A stretch of DNA of 46,622 nt from a virus: the IMG/VR virus record IMGVR_UViG_3300035698_003928, positions 1-46,622 of that record; one strand, written 5' to 3'. A program made the translations under genes and the position numbers. The notes beneath the pieces were generated by a model. The model searched no databases. It was not told the DNA's origin and saw nothing but the letters and a program-made list of their open reading frames with translations. Below, piece after piece: positions 37,902-46,622 of this stretch (position 1 is the stretch's first letter; each line of letters opens with the position of its first letter).

Positions 37902-39922
37902 TGTATCCACCACCTGAAACAGATAACCTAACAGATTTAAGGCAATGGTCGGAGGAGTTTTACGACTATTTTATGACATGGAAGGATAGAAAGGTTTTTT
38001 CAAGTAAAAACTATCCAGACAATAGCGCAGCAGACCAAGGTGTAACCGGATCAAACAACACAATAAAATATTATGTTGATAAAATAGGAAGTGATTCGGC
38101 AACTATCGTCTTAGAGCATACGGGAGAGGATTCGACAACCACCTACACGCTCTCTACAAGCGAAACGATACCATCTAATATCACGCTTGAAATTCAAAAT
38201 GGCGCTGTTATTTCTATTGCAACCACAAAAACGCTAACCATTAATGGTGGTCTACGCTCAGGCATAAATCAAATTTTTAGCGGGAGTGGAACGGTAGCAT
38301 TTGGAACTGGTATCACAAGAGAGATATTTCCACAATGGTTTGGATGCGTAGGGGACGGTGTTACAGACGATACGGCTTTATTTCAAGTGGCACTTGATTC
38401 ATCCCCAGCCTATTCAAAGTTTACAGCCATAGGTACGTTTAAATTTACTAGTTTTGTATATTTAAAAAAAGATGATGTTACCTATGACTTTAATGATGCG
38501 GTGTTTACTGGTACAGCAACCACAATTATAGGTGATTATGATTCTCCATCGCTACCTGTATATAGAATAAGGGGATATGGTGGTCAATGGAGGCCGTCTG
38601 CAACTGCTGAGGCGTGGCCGACTGCAAGCAAAAACTGCCTTGCTATTTTACACGCAGAAGACTTTGTGTGGTATAATCCAAGAACTTATCCAAAGCAAGG
38701 TGCAAGGGGGTTGTCTATACAAACTGCCGATGTTGTTGGGACTTCTCCTTATGAGAACATAAAGAATATTCGTATTTATGGACTTGAAATTCATGGTGAG
38801 GCACTTTCAGATGGTCTTGATATAGGATCTGAGGGTTATGGCAATATGATTCAGGATGTTTATGTTGAGGGCATTATAAGTGGATGCTATCGGGGTCTAC
38901 ATATATATAACGATCTTAATTTAACCAACGATAACATAAGTTTAGACATTCAACTTGTAGATGTCTATAATACATTGGCGGATGTAAACGCACTAACGAA
39001 CTCTAACATAAGAATCAATGCAATAGGCGAGACAATAAACGGTTTTGATGCGTATCAAGTTACCAATTGTCACTTTGATTTAAAAATATATGGAGTTGGT
39101 GCGTCTTTAGCAACGGCGGTAAGTTTTTATGAAACCGCCACTCCATACATTTGTGAGAATACAGCAAATATTAGCATAAGAGGTGCGTGGCCAATTGGAC
39201 TTAGTGCTGCATTGGATGGCATGACCTATTCGACGGTTTCGATAGATAGTGCGCTTTTGGGAATATATGATGAATGTACCGGAAAGCATTATTTTGGTTC
39301 TGTTGCCTTTAAAAATTGTACCGCAAACGGTTCATATAACAACTGGAATACACCTATTGTTAGCAGCCTCTCTCTTGTCAATGAAGTTGTAGGGGCAAAT
39401 CTTGTATTGAATGGTTCTGATTGGGTTAGTGCGACAGGGACAACGCCACCGACAAAATGGGTAAAAACTGGAACCGTTACAGACTTTACCATTGATGATG
39501 AGACATTGAAAATAACAGCAGGTGACGCAGACGTTGGAATATATCAGACAGTTGCAGTAGAAGCATCTACTTTGTATACGTTTTCTTTTTCATACAAGAA
39601 CACAGCCGGAGACTTAGCCGCAACCAGAGTTTATGATGTCACTAACTCAGGAGATATTCTTGCACAAACTTCATTAACAAGCAATACTAGTTTATTTCCA
39701 TATTCATATTCATTTACTACACCAGCGGGATGCGTGTCTATTTTTTTATTTCTCTATGCAAAAGCAAACACGGATATAGTTTGGTTCGATTCTGTTAAAC
39801 TATATCAGACAGTATCCCTTCCGTCTGCCGCAAACAATGCAGCAGCTATAGCCGCAGGATTGGCAGTTGGTAGTCTTTATAGAACAGCAAATGATCCAGC
39901 CTTGATTTGTGTGGTGCTTTAA
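37901..39922 (+). CDS. Tailspike, pectate-lyase-3 fold with C-terminal carbohydrate-binding domain
   Basis: The product has 673 residues. An N-terminal virion-attachment region is followed at about residue 150 by FGCVGDGVTDDTALFQVALD, the G-D-G-V-T-D-D-T start of pectate_lyase_3 proteins, then beta-helix rungs. The last 150 residues (LVLNGSDWVSATG...IYQTVAVEASTLYTFSFSY...WFDSVKLYQ) form a CBM_4_9-like jelly-roll. It is likely to bind and cut surface polysaccharide and set host range. TAATG junction with the gp10-like gene. Confidence 0.85.
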   Translation: MYPPPETDNLTDLRQWSEEFYDYFMTWKDRKVFSSKNYPDNSAADQGVTGSNNTIKYYVDKIGSDSATIVLEHTGEDSTTTYTLSTSETIPSNITLEIQNGAVISIATTKTLTINGGLRSGINQIFSGSGTVAFGTGITREIFPQWFGCVGDGVTDDTALFQVALDSSPAYSKFTAIGTFKFTSFVYLKKDDVTYDFNDAVFTGTATTIIGDYDSPSLPVYRIRGYGGQWRPSATAEAWPTASKNCLAILHAEDFVWYNPRTYPKQGARGLSIQTADVVGTSPYENIKNIRIYGLEIHGEALSDGLDIGSEGYGNMIQDVYVEGIISGCYRGLHIYNDLNLTNDNISLDIQLVDVYNTLADVNALTNSNIRINAIGETINGFDAYQVTNCHFDLKIYGVGASLATAVSFYETATPYICENTANISIRGAWPIGLSAALDGMTYSTVSIDSALLGIYDECTGKHYFGSVAFKNCTANGSYNNWNTPIVSSLSLVNEVVGANLVLNGSDWVSATGTTPPTKWVKTGTVTDFTIDDETLKITAGDADVGIYQTVAVEASTLYTFSFSYKNTAGDLAATRVYDVTNSGDILAQTSLTSNTSLFPYSYSFTTPAGCVSIFLFLYAKANTDIVWFDSVKLYQTVSLPSAANNAAAIAAGLAVGSLYRTANDPALICVVL

Positions 39923-40003
39923 TAAGACTAAATACCCAAATATAATGGCTGAAGTATGATGGAACAATGCTATATAAAATAAGCATGAACCTCGAGTACA
40001 AAG

Positions 40004-40468
40004 GGAGAATATAACATGGCAGAATACAGCATAGAGGACATGGCTTATGCTGCGGGAATCGTTGATGGCGAGGGGTGTATATATTTAGATAAGCATCAGG
40101 ATAAACGTGGAAATCGAAGCATGGCCTATGTCCTTAGGGTTAAGGTTGCCATGACAGATTTTGATGTACCATTCTGGTTTGAAAAAATGTTTGGTGGGTG
40201 GGTTGGTTATAATAATTTTGACAATGATCCTACAAGACGACCACAGGCCATATGGGGCATGGCAAGTACACAAGCAATAGAATTTTTAGAAATTATTGAA
40301 CCCTATATAAAAATAAAATTACCACAAATCGACATTGCTTATTGCTTTGGCCAAACAATATCAAAGAAAAAGGGAAGACACAAAAAACTTTCTTCAAATA
40401 TTCTTGAAGCAAGAGAAATACTATACAAGAAAATGAGAAACGCAAATCAAAGGAGAATATAACATGGC
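40004..40468. repeat. Direct repeat of the translation-start region around the LAGLIDADG gene
   Basis: GGAGAATATAACATGGC occurs at 40004-40020 (start of the endonuclease gene) and at 40452-40468 (start of the next gene). The repeat includes the ribosome binding site and ATG. It brackets the endonuclease ORF exactly. Confidence 0.8.
40016..40462 (+). CDS. LAGLIDADG homing endonuclease
   Basis: The product has 148 residues. MAYAAGIVDGEGCIYL carries the single LAGLIDADG-type motif (AAGIVDGEG), so it acts as a dimer. Beta strands (YVLRVKVAMTDFDVPFW) and a basic tail (SKKKGRHKKLS) follow. It is free-standing, set between the tailspike and the next structural gene, with no sign of an intron or intein. 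It is likely a recent insertion because a copy of its start region precedes the next gene. Confidence 0.87.
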   Translation: MAEYSIEDMAYAAGIVDGEGCIYLDKHQDKRGNRSMAYVLRVKVAMTDFDVPFWFEKMFGGWVGYNNFDNDPTRRPQAIWGMASTQAIEFLEIIEPYIKIKLPQIDIAYCFGQTISKKKGRHKKLSSNILEAREILYKKMRNANQRRI

Positions 40469-41249
40469 TCCGTGGAACGCAGATAAGCCAGCTTTAGCAA
40501 ACTCAATAGCAGACGACATACCGGACATTGAGGAGAACTTTGAATATCTATACGATATTATTAACGGTGTTACAGCATCTGCAACAGAGTTAAACTACAA
40601 CGACATCACTACCCTCGGAACATCACAAAACTCTAAGGTGGTTACACAGAATAGTTCTGGTGCTATTGTTATAGGCGCTACTTCTGGTAATGAAACCATT
40701 GATATTGCTTCGCATGATTTGGTTGATGGTGGGTTAAAATTAGGTGGAACATTAGTGACTGCATCTGCGGCAGAAGTGAACATACTTGACGGTGTTACAG
40801 CATCAACCGCAGAAATTAATACCGCTTCCGATGGTATATCCAACCCACCAATTTGCGGAGACGCAACGGCTGGAAGGGTTCTAAGATCATCATATTTTCA
40901 TATTGAGAACGGAACAGATGCAGCCCACTTAAAATGTACTATGGGTAATTTATTTAATGGAGATGTTGTATCAGAAGTTGATAATATTGGAAAGGACGCT
41001 GTCTCAACTGGAGGTTATTCGTTAAATGTTGGTGGCACACAACTATCAATAGAGAAAGCCAATTTGACGGGGGATGCCGTAGCGGTGTTGAGCATAACCG
41101 TTTTTAATAATTTGTCTGCCGTAAGCATATATGTTTTAGGGAGTGTAAATTCTGGAAATATTGTTTTAGAATTTGAAACAAACGATCTAACAACACTTGT
41201 AGACACGGGGATTATTAAGTTGGCAATTACATATCTAACTACAGAGTAA
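40464..41249 (+). CDS. Fibre-like structural protein with TASA repeats
   Basis: The product has 261 residues. INGVTASATELNYNDITTLG, then TLVTASAAEVNILDGVTAST repeat a motif widely found in phage tail fibre shafts (VTASAAELN-type). The C-terminal part is beta-rich. It may be a shaft or a second fibre that pairs with the tailspike. Overlaps the LAGLIDADG stop by no bases but shares its start repeat. Confidence 0.65.
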   Translation: MAPWNADKPALANSIADDIPDIEENFEYLYDIINGVTASATELNYNDITTLGTSQNSKVVTQNSSGAIVIGATSGNETIDIASHDLVDGGLKLGGTLVTASAAEVNILDGVTASTAEINTASDGISNPPICGDATAGRVLRSSYFHIENGTDAAHLKCTMGNLFNGDVVSEVDNIGKDAVSTGGYSLNVGGTQLSIEKANLTGDAVAVLSITVFNNLSAVSIYVLGSVNSGNIVLEFETNDLTTLVDTGIIKLAITYLTTE

Positions 41250-41345
41250 GACAAGGACAGCATGGATGGTACTTTCCTGTAGTAATGTAAGACAAAATAC
41301 AAGTACCCCAACAACCATATCCGAGTTGGAGTTAAGGAGTAAATA

Positions 41346-42677
41346 ATGGGCATAGACTATGGTGCAGGTGGAGACTATACGGGCAACGAAGACTATATGG
41401 GTGGATTTGATGAAGGTGGTGGTGGTGGTGGTGGCACTGGTGTTTTTGGTGAAGGTTCTTGGGATTTTACTGGTGCTGGATTAGACCCAATTACAGGACT
41501 TCCTACTAGTGGCGACTTGTCAGATTTTACTGTACCGGAAGACCCTGCGGATTATAATATAGACTATGGGACTACAGACCCAGAAAACCCACCCGAAGGT
41601 ACAGCGGGAACAGACAACGATACCGTAGAAGCAGGAAATGATCCATATGCTGGCGATAACGATGGAAGCGATAGCGCTGGCGATGGAAGTGGCGACAATG
41701 GCAACCTTAACCCAATAGACGCACCATATACAGGTACACCCCCTGGACCGCCGCTAGTGGACCCAGAAGACCCAAACAATAGTCCCGGAATTGGTACACT
41801 TGAAGAACAAGATATTGTCGAAACAGTCGATGATAACAATCTTGGGGAAGATGGCAGTAATAATAATGATGCAGCAGAACCTCCGATAACCCCACCAGAA
41901 ACCCCATCTGGAGATGACACAGTGAATGATACATGGACATACGAAGACTTTTGGGCTAATAACTTTGGACCCGAAGGACAGAACACATGGGGTCAGATGT
42001 TCGATGGTACATACCAAGAGAACATGCCTCAGTTCGACCCGACATCCAACATAGGCACACTTGCAGAGGCGGGTGCGGGTATAGAGATGTATGATGTACC
42101 CGACCAACTTGATTACTACAGCCGATTTATGAACGAAAATCCCGCATGGGACCAAATGGCACAAGAGGGTCAGAGCAACCTCATGGAAACGCTTGGTCAG
42201 TATGGCGGTAGTGCGTCAGGTGGATTCTCGGGACAGCAAGCGGCAGGGTTGGGTAGATATTGGTCTGACAATAACGTAGACCAATGGAACTCAGCACAGC
42301 CCTATGTGAACGCACAATGGTCTGGTGACGTTGGTAGAAACATCTCTGATTGGCAACAGAAATGGCAAACCACCGAAAAAGATTATGGCAACGCATGGAA
42401 TACAGAACGATTAAACTACGGTTCCGACTTAGCCGCATACCAACGACCATATGACTTAGCCTCACAGGTAGTTCCCGGCCATATGAATAGGTATGTGCAA
42501 TCGTCCGGTGAGGGTGGGGGCGGTACTGATTGGGGCGGTCTTATTGGTGGTATAGCGGGCGGCGTAGGTGGGTATTATCTTGGGTCACAAGGTGGCGTAA
42601 ATCCCGCTGGAGGAATGTACGGCGGGGCGACAGGGTGGCAATTTGGTAGTGCTGCAGGGTCAGAACTATTTAGTTAA
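41346..42677 (+). CDS. Acidic Gly/Asp/Pro-rich virion protein
   Basis: The product has 443 residues. Residues 1-190 are low-complexity and very acidic (Gly run near residue 28; D-N-D-G-S-D-S-A-G-D). The C-terminal half has repeated Q/W/Y segments (NLMETLGQYGGSASGGFSGQ) and ends with a Gly-rich membrane-like stretch (GGLIGGIAGGVGGYYLGSQG). That fits an ejected or internal virion protein that inserts in the host envelope. No family is recognised. Confidence 0.6.
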   Translation: MGIDYGAGGDYTGNEDYMGGFDEGGGGGGGTGVFGEGSWDFTGAGLDPITGLPTSGDLSDFTVPEDPADYNIDYGTTDPENPPEGTAGTDNDTVEAGNDPYAGDNDGSDSAGDGSGDNGNLNPIDAPYTGTPPGPPLVDPEDPNNSPGIGTLEEQDIVETVDDNNLGEDGSNNNDAAEPPITPPETPSGDDTVNDTWTYEDFWANNFGPEGQNTWGQMFDGTYQENMPQFDPTSNIGTLAEAGAGIEMYDVPDQLDYYSRFMNENPAWDQMAQEGQSNLMETLGQYGGSASGGFSGQQAAGLGRYWSDNNVDQWNSAQPYVNAQWSGDVGRNISDWQQKWQTTEKDYGNAWNTERLNYGSDLAAYQRPYDLASQVVPGHMNRYVQSSGEGGGGTDWGGLIGGIAGGVGGYYLGSQGGVNPAGGMYGGATGWQFGSAAGSELFS

Positions 42678-42686
42678 GGAGTAATT

Positions 42687-43874
42687 ATGCCTACAAGAGC
42701 GCAGAGTCAAAGAAACATGCAGAACATGGGTCAAGCCATATGGCAATGGGCTATGTATAAAGATAAAGAAAAGAAGCAAACCGAATTAAAACTTGCAGAG
42801 GTTGATGCTAAGCTAAAGCTACGCCAACAAGACCTTGATGATAGAGATAATAGCCGTCAATTTAAGCTAAAGGCACTTGAGCTTGAGGACAAGATACAAA
42901 AGGCAGAGGCGGGTGAAGATGGTTCAACTTACTTCCCAAGCGCAGGTAGGTCGTATAAGAAGGCCGATGAACCGGAAAATAAAGTAACACCTGCGTACAT
43001 AACCAACGAAGACGGAACCAAGAAACAGATTGGATATTTTGCAAATGGTCAATTCAAAGAATCGAAAGATATAAAAGAAGCATATACCATAGGGCAATTC
43101 AAAGAGTTTACGGTTGGCGATAAAAAGATAACCAGAAAATACCTTGGAAACGAAAAGTGGGAAGACACGGATGAAGCTCCAAGATATAAAACGGGAACAG
43201 AGGTAAATGTCAACGTAGACAACGTGCCAAACGAGAAGTTGACAAAACCAGCAGTTACATCTGTTCAAAAGAGTGTCATGGGACTAACTCAACAGTTATC
43301 TGACTTGAAATTATTGGGTTCACAATATCAAGAGGAGTTCTTAACGATACCTGGGAAAGTAAAAAATTCCTTGCTAAAACTTGGAGATAAAATTGACCCA
43401 AAGCTATTGTCACCAGAACAGAGTAAATCTCTTGGGCAACGCAGGGTATTTGTGGAAAACATAGAAAAGATATTCAATGCGTATAGGAAGGAAATAACTG
43501 GCGCACAAGCTGCAATGAAAGAAATCAGCATGTTGAGAATGTCTGTATTAAATAAGGAGCTATCTCCAAGTGAGTTCAAGGCAAGTTATGCAAACTTTGA
43601 GAACAACCTAAAAAGAGTAATACGCCTTAAGCAAAAGTTTTTAAGAAAGGGTTTGTCAAACGACCCAATAAAACATGCAGACGGTTCGGTAACGTCACAA
43701 ATTGGAGATGCAATAGATGCAGTTTGGGGCGAAGAAGAAATAGACGCTGATGGCACAGACAGAGATGCGAGAGCAAACGACCTATTAGATTACTACACTG
43801 GTCAATTAGGAATAGAAGCTGGAACAGCAAAGCGATTGGTTGGTAAACAACTATTTAGCGAAGGTTATAAATAA
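42687..43874 (+). CDS. Coiled-coil internal virion protein candidate
   Basis: The product has 395 residues. The first 90 residues are a long coiled coil (LKLAEVDAKLKLRQQDLDDR), followed by a beta-rich middle (EFTVGDKKITRKYLGNEKWE) and helices at the end. Podovirus ejection proteins have comparable length and position. TAATG with the next gene. Role inferred. Confidence 0.6.
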   Translation: MPTRAQSQRNMQNMGQAIWQWAMYKDKEKKQTELKLAEVDAKLKLRQQDLDDRDNSRQFKLKALELEDKIQKAEAGEDGSTYFPSAGRSYKKADEPENKVTPAYITNEDGTKKQIGYFANGQFKESKDIKEAYTIGQFKEFTVGDKKITRKYLGNEKWEDTDEAPRYKTGTEVNVNVDNVPNEKLTKPAVTSVQKSVMGLTQQLSDLKLLGSQYQEEFLTIPGKVKNSLLKLGDKIDPKLLSPEQSKSLGQRRVFVENIEKIFNAYRKEITGAQAAMKEISMLRMSVLNKELSPSEFKASYANFENNLKRVIRLKQKFLRKGLSNDPIKHADGSVTSQIGDAIDAVWGEEEIDADGTDRDARANDLLDYYTGQLGIEAGTAKRLVGKQLFSEGYK

Positions 43875-45262
43875 TGGCTGATGAACAAACCGAACAGGTA
43901 GATTGGGGAAAGGCTATAGAGGAGTTTGCTGCACAAGCAAAAGAAGAACAAGAAAAGAAGAAACCTTCTAAGCCACCAAAAGATGAGCGCATGGAATGGG
44001 CAGATGTTTTTTCTGGGGCATTAAAAAACACCCCAAAAAGCACACTTAATTTCCTTGGAGATATTTGGCAATCAATTAGGCATCCGATTGAGACAGGAGA
44101 AGCTGTTGTCAATTTTGCCATTGGAACCGGACAAAGACTATTTGTTCCTGGAGAACAGCAAAAGGAGAAATATCTCGATTCTATGATTGACCATTTCAAG
44201 GACAGATACGGTGGTATAGAAGAAACAAAGAAAACGCTTGCAGAAGACCCTACTGGATTTCTTGCGGACGCATCATCTTTTGTAATGGCGGCTGGTGCGC
44301 CAATGCGGTTTGGAAAGGTTGGTCAGGTTGGTAAGAAGGTTAGAAAAGCAGGTTCACTCCTTGACCCAATGACAGTATTAAAGAACCTAACGCTACAGGG
44401 AGCAAGCAAGCTAGTACCAGAGATATTGCCGAGGAAAATGTATCATAGTGGATTGAAAGCATCAACATCCCTTCCACAGAAAACAAGAAAACTAATTGGG
44501 GATACTGCGCTTAGGGAAGGCATAATGATTGACATTAAGGGGCTTGATAAACTTAATGGATACATAGAAGAAATTGGAAAAAGGGTTGATAGGGTTGTTG
44601 ACCAAGCGTCAGAGTATGGGAATGTTGTCTATGTTAAAAATCTATTCAATGAATTTGATTCGATAAAAAAAGATCATGTTCTTACCGCAGACAACACCAA
44701 AAGCCTTAGAGCTATAGACAAGGTTAAAGATGACTTCCTAAAAACAATGGCAGAACAGGACAAGCTAATAATAACGGCAACGGAAGCCCAAACGCTTAAA
44801 AAGAATATTTATAAACAATTGGGGAATAAGTATAGCGAAACTATGTATCATCCAGCATCTGTGTCTGCACAAAAGGCAATTGCAAGGTCATCAATGGAAG
44901 CCCTAAACGAGATGCACCCAGAAATAAAACGACTCAACGAAAAGAATAGTGCGTTTATAAAATTACGAGAAGAAATTGACAAAAGTGCATCTCGTATTCA
45001 AAATAGGGACTTGTTCGGAATCTCTACACCAATGAAGTTTGCCGCAGGTTCTATGATTGGAGATGTTCCTGGCGCACTCGCAGGATTAGCCCTTGGCGTA
45101 TTAGACACACCACAAGTAAAGGCACGGCTTGGAATTGTCTTTGAAGCATTAAGAAAAAGAAAAATAAAGGCAACCCCAAATGCTACAGCGTTTAGGATGG
45201 GTCTATACCAAACCGGAAGACTATCAGATAGAACAAGAGACTACGAAGGAGCAACACAATGA
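43874..45262 (+). CDS. Internal virion/ejection protein candidate
   Basis: The product has 462 residues. After a charged start (FAAQAKEEQEKKKPSKPPKD) come segments IRHPIETGEAVVNFAIGTGQ and EDPTGFLADASSFVMAAGAP, then a long helical domain, then a Gly/Ala hydrophobic stretch (FAAGSMIGDVPGALAGLALG). Similar layouts occur in large podovirus ejection proteins and in phage proteins that accompany transglycosylases; no catalytic residues are seen. It overlaps the next start. Confidence 0.6.
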   Translation: MADEQTEQVDWGKAIEEFAAQAKEEQEKKKPSKPPKDERMEWADVFSGALKNTPKSTLNFLGDIWQSIRHPIETGEAVVNFAIGTGQRLFVPGEQQKEKYLDSMIDHFKDRYGGIEETKKTLAEDPTGFLADASSFVMAAGAPMRFGKVGQVGKKVRKAGSLLDPMTVLKNLTLQGASKLVPEILPRKMYHSGLKASTSLPQKTRKLIGDTALREGIMIDIKGLDKLNGYIEEIGKRVDRVVDQASEYGNVVYVKNLFNEFDSIKKDHVLTADNTKSLRAIDKVKDDFLKTMAEQDKLIITATEAQTLKKNIYKQLGNKYSETMYHPASVSAQKAIARSSMEALNEMHPEIKRLNEKNSAFIKLREEIDKSASRIQNRDLFGISTPMKFAAGSMIGDVPGALAGLALGVLDTPQVKARLGIVFEALRKRKIKATPNATAFRMGLYQTGRLSDRTRDYEGATQ

Positions 45263-45609
45263 AATTTATCGCACTAATAACATCACTACTCATATGCCTT
45301 GCCATCCCCGCATATGCCGCAAACAGCGTTACCACTAACGTAAAGTACTTTGACGCTACATCTGGTGCCGCAATCACGGGTACGCTTAAAATTGTGGCAA
45401 TCTATTGGACATCTAACGAGGGCGCAGGGGATGACATAGCCGCTGACGATGACTTTCTACTTAGCGATACGGACGGCAACATTATCATTGGGAAACGAGC
45501 AGAGGCGGCAGGGGATGACCTTGGCATAGTATTCCCGCAACCCTTGGTAGTGAATGGGATAACCCTAACCACATTGGACGGTGGCGTATGTTTCGTATAT
45601 GTGCAGTAG
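45259..45609 (+). CDS. Small secreted protein (116 aa)
   Basis: A signal peptide MKFIALITSLLICLAIPAYA precedes a beta-rich mature chain (TTNVKYFDATSGAAITGTLK). Ribosome binding site AAGGAG. It is the first of five consecutive genes with export signals. May be a virion surface or host-surface component. Unrecognised family. Confidence 0.65.
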   Translation: MKFIALITSLLICLAIPAYAANSVTTNVKYFDATSGAAITGTLKIVAIYWTSNEGAGDDIAADDDFLLSDTDGNIIIGKRAEAAGDDLGIVFPQPLVVNGITLTTLDGGVCFVYVQ

Positions 45610-45791
45610 GATTGATTATACTCTCCCTGTTTATCGTGGGGTTTGTAGGCGTGAATACGGGAACTAAGACAGGTGCGAGTGGTGGGAGTGGAGGGAGTGG
45701 TGCCTGTGGTGCAGGATTTACCGAACTAACAGGATCAGACACAAATGCAATTACGGATTCAACAGGAGGTTCGATATGTTGTCCAGATTAA
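45588..45791 (+). CDS. Small Gly/Ser-rich exported protein (67 aa)
   Basis: MFRICAVGLIILSLFIVGFV is a signal or anchor helix. A Gly/Ser-rich linker (GASGGSGGSGACGAG) and C-terminal SICCPD follow. It overlaps the genes on both sides. Possibly a tethered linker protein. Not recognised. Confidence 0.55.
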   Translation: MFRICAVGLIILSLFIVGFVGVNTGTKTGASGGSGGSGACGAGFTELTGSDTNAITDSTGGSICCPD

Positions 45792-46622
45792 AGAAAATAT
45801 GGAAATGGTACGCCTTGGTGTTTGTGCTGATAGCTGCGCCATTCGTTTACGCTAACCTCACAAGCCATACAGAGGCGTTGCTTGATACGTTGCTTCTTGC
45901 GATAGACGCTGATTACGATGGGGCGATTGCCGATGAGACGTGGTACACGGGGAAAGAGGATGCCCTTGATGACTCAGCCGGATTACTCGCTGCCCTTGAT
46001 GACGAGACAGGCACAGGCGTTGCTGTGTTTGGCACTTCTCCCATGATTACAACGGGACTTGAGTTAAATCATGCATCCGAAAATACCTTAACCGCAGCAA
46101 GTGGTGAGTTGTCTATTGAGGGCAATCAGTTATATCGTGCAGGCGGCACAGACGTAGCCCCCGCAGATGGCGGCACAGGAACAGATCTATCCGGCACATC
46201 CGGCCTAATGGGCATGAACGCAGGAACGTATGTAGACATCGACACCGCAGAAGAGCTTGAAACCTATTGTGTGTTGGGTGCATACGCAGACACTTTGTTA
46301 AACACCACAAGTGAAGCTGATTTCAAGAGTGATGTAAATGCTGAAGCGGGTGTTGATTTTCAAGCCTACGATGCTGATTTAGCTACCCTTGCAGCACCTA
46401 CTATATGGAAATCATTTTACTCAAACGGAACGAGTGTTATAACCGAATTAACCCTTGGTGCAAATGGAACATTCCTTGAATCAAATGGTTCGAGTGCTGC
46501 CCCTGCTTATCGTGTAATTCAGCTTGAGGATATTAATGATATTTCTGGTGTTGCAGCAGATCATGCAGGATATTTATTACAGAAGGATGGTGATGGGACA
46601 TACTCGTTCACGAACAGCCTAT
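45776..46622 (+). CDS. Exported tail-fibre-like protein, N-terminal part (continues at base 1)
   Basis: The ATG at 45776 follows AGGAGG with six bases spacing. MLSRLKKIWKWYALVFVLIA, then AAPFVYANLTSH is a signal peptide. The rest has fibre-type segments (APADGGTGTDLSGTSGLM, ELTLGANGTFLESNG). The frame is open to the window end and joins base 1-668 for about 470 residues in total. It is the third signal-peptide gene in a row. Confidence 0.8.
   Translation, partial: MLSRLKKIWKWYALVFVLIAAPFVYANLTSHTEALLDTLLLAIDADYDGAIADETWYTGKEDALDDSAGLLAALDDETGTGVAVFGTSPMITTGLELNHASENTLTAASGELSIEGNQLYRAGGTDVAPADGGTGTDLSGTSGLMGMNAGTYVDIDTAEELETYCVLGAYADTLLNTTSEADFKSDVNAEAGVDFQAYDADLATLAAPTIWKSFYSNGTSVITELTLGANGTFLESNGSSAAPAYRVIQLEDINDISGVAADHAGYLLQKDGDGTYSFTNSL
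46521..46622. repeat. Terminal 102-bp direct repeat (identical to 1-102)
   Basis: The last 102 bases are identical to the first 102, inside one coding frame. This is the signature of a circular or circularly permuted genome cut at an arbitrary point by the assembler, rather than a biological terminal repeat. Confidence 0.97.

Noticed and set aside
1-46622. CRISPR array, integrase, transposase or CI-like repressor
   Set aside because: No regularly spaced repeats of array type and no recognisable recombinase or repressor were seen on either strand.

Overview
This window is best read as the complete genome of a tailed bacteriophage. The last 102 bases (46521-46622) repeat the first 102 exactly, so the unique length is about 46,520 bp, circular or circularly permuted. 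One tail-fibre-like gene crosses the junction (45776 to 46622, then 1 to 668). A short-tailed (podovirus-type) virion is suggested by a portal, a gp10-like tail hub protein, a pectate-lyase-fold tailspike and coiled-coil candidate internal virion proteins, with no tape-measure, sheath or tail-tube gene. I see no integrase, CI-like repressor or partition gene, so a lytic life style is likely. The host cannot be named. A three-helix holin, a lipoprotein and several Sec-type signal peptides fit a Gram-negative host. Genes are tightly packed, with TAATG or ATGA junctions and strong G-rich ribosome binding sites (AGGGGG).

Layout. (1) 1-6844, plus strand: the end of the late operon. It holds a run of fibre or adhesin-like proteins with N-terminal signal peptides, then lysis genes (small membrane protein, M15 peptidase endolysin, 3TM holin). 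A promoter at 4979 then starts a unit with a DnaQ-type exonuclease and small accessory genes. (2) 6978-10753, minus strand: an early unit with many tiny Cys-rich (zinc-knuckle) proteins, an HNH nuclease, a putative single-strand annealing protein and an SSB-tail-bearing protein, read from a promoter at 10783-10812. (3) 10860-19147, plus strand, diverging from the previous unit: GIY-YIG endonuclease, replication initiator-like protein, DnaB/RecA-fold ATPase, RuvC-like resolvase, DUF3310 protein, two HNH endonuclease paralogues, tRNA-Thr(TGT) and an odd tRNA-Leu-like element. (4) 19193-20836, minus strand: GP88-family and clamp-like proteins plus small genes, closed by a strong hairpin at 19159-19185. 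(5) 21127-46622, plus strand: packaging (terminases), portal, scaffold, capsid, a modification cassette (DUF115-like, methyltransferase, radical SAM/SPASM), duplicated decoration-like proteins, head-tail proteins, tailspike, a LAGLIDADG endonuclease, candidate internal proteins and the secreted-fibre cluster.

The observations most worth following are these. Look-alike structured RNA leaders (outer stem plus two hairpins) sit just before three of the four homing-type endonuclease genes. A small gene locked between two TAATG junctions is split by an in-frame TGA at 14617. A radical SAM gene has its iron-sulphur cysteines upstream of every canonical start codon. An AGCAT-repeat region with a 14-G tract lies beside the terminase genes and may be the packaging site. 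Five consecutive virion-type genes carry export signals. A promoter of the form TTGACA-N17/18-TATGGT recurs.
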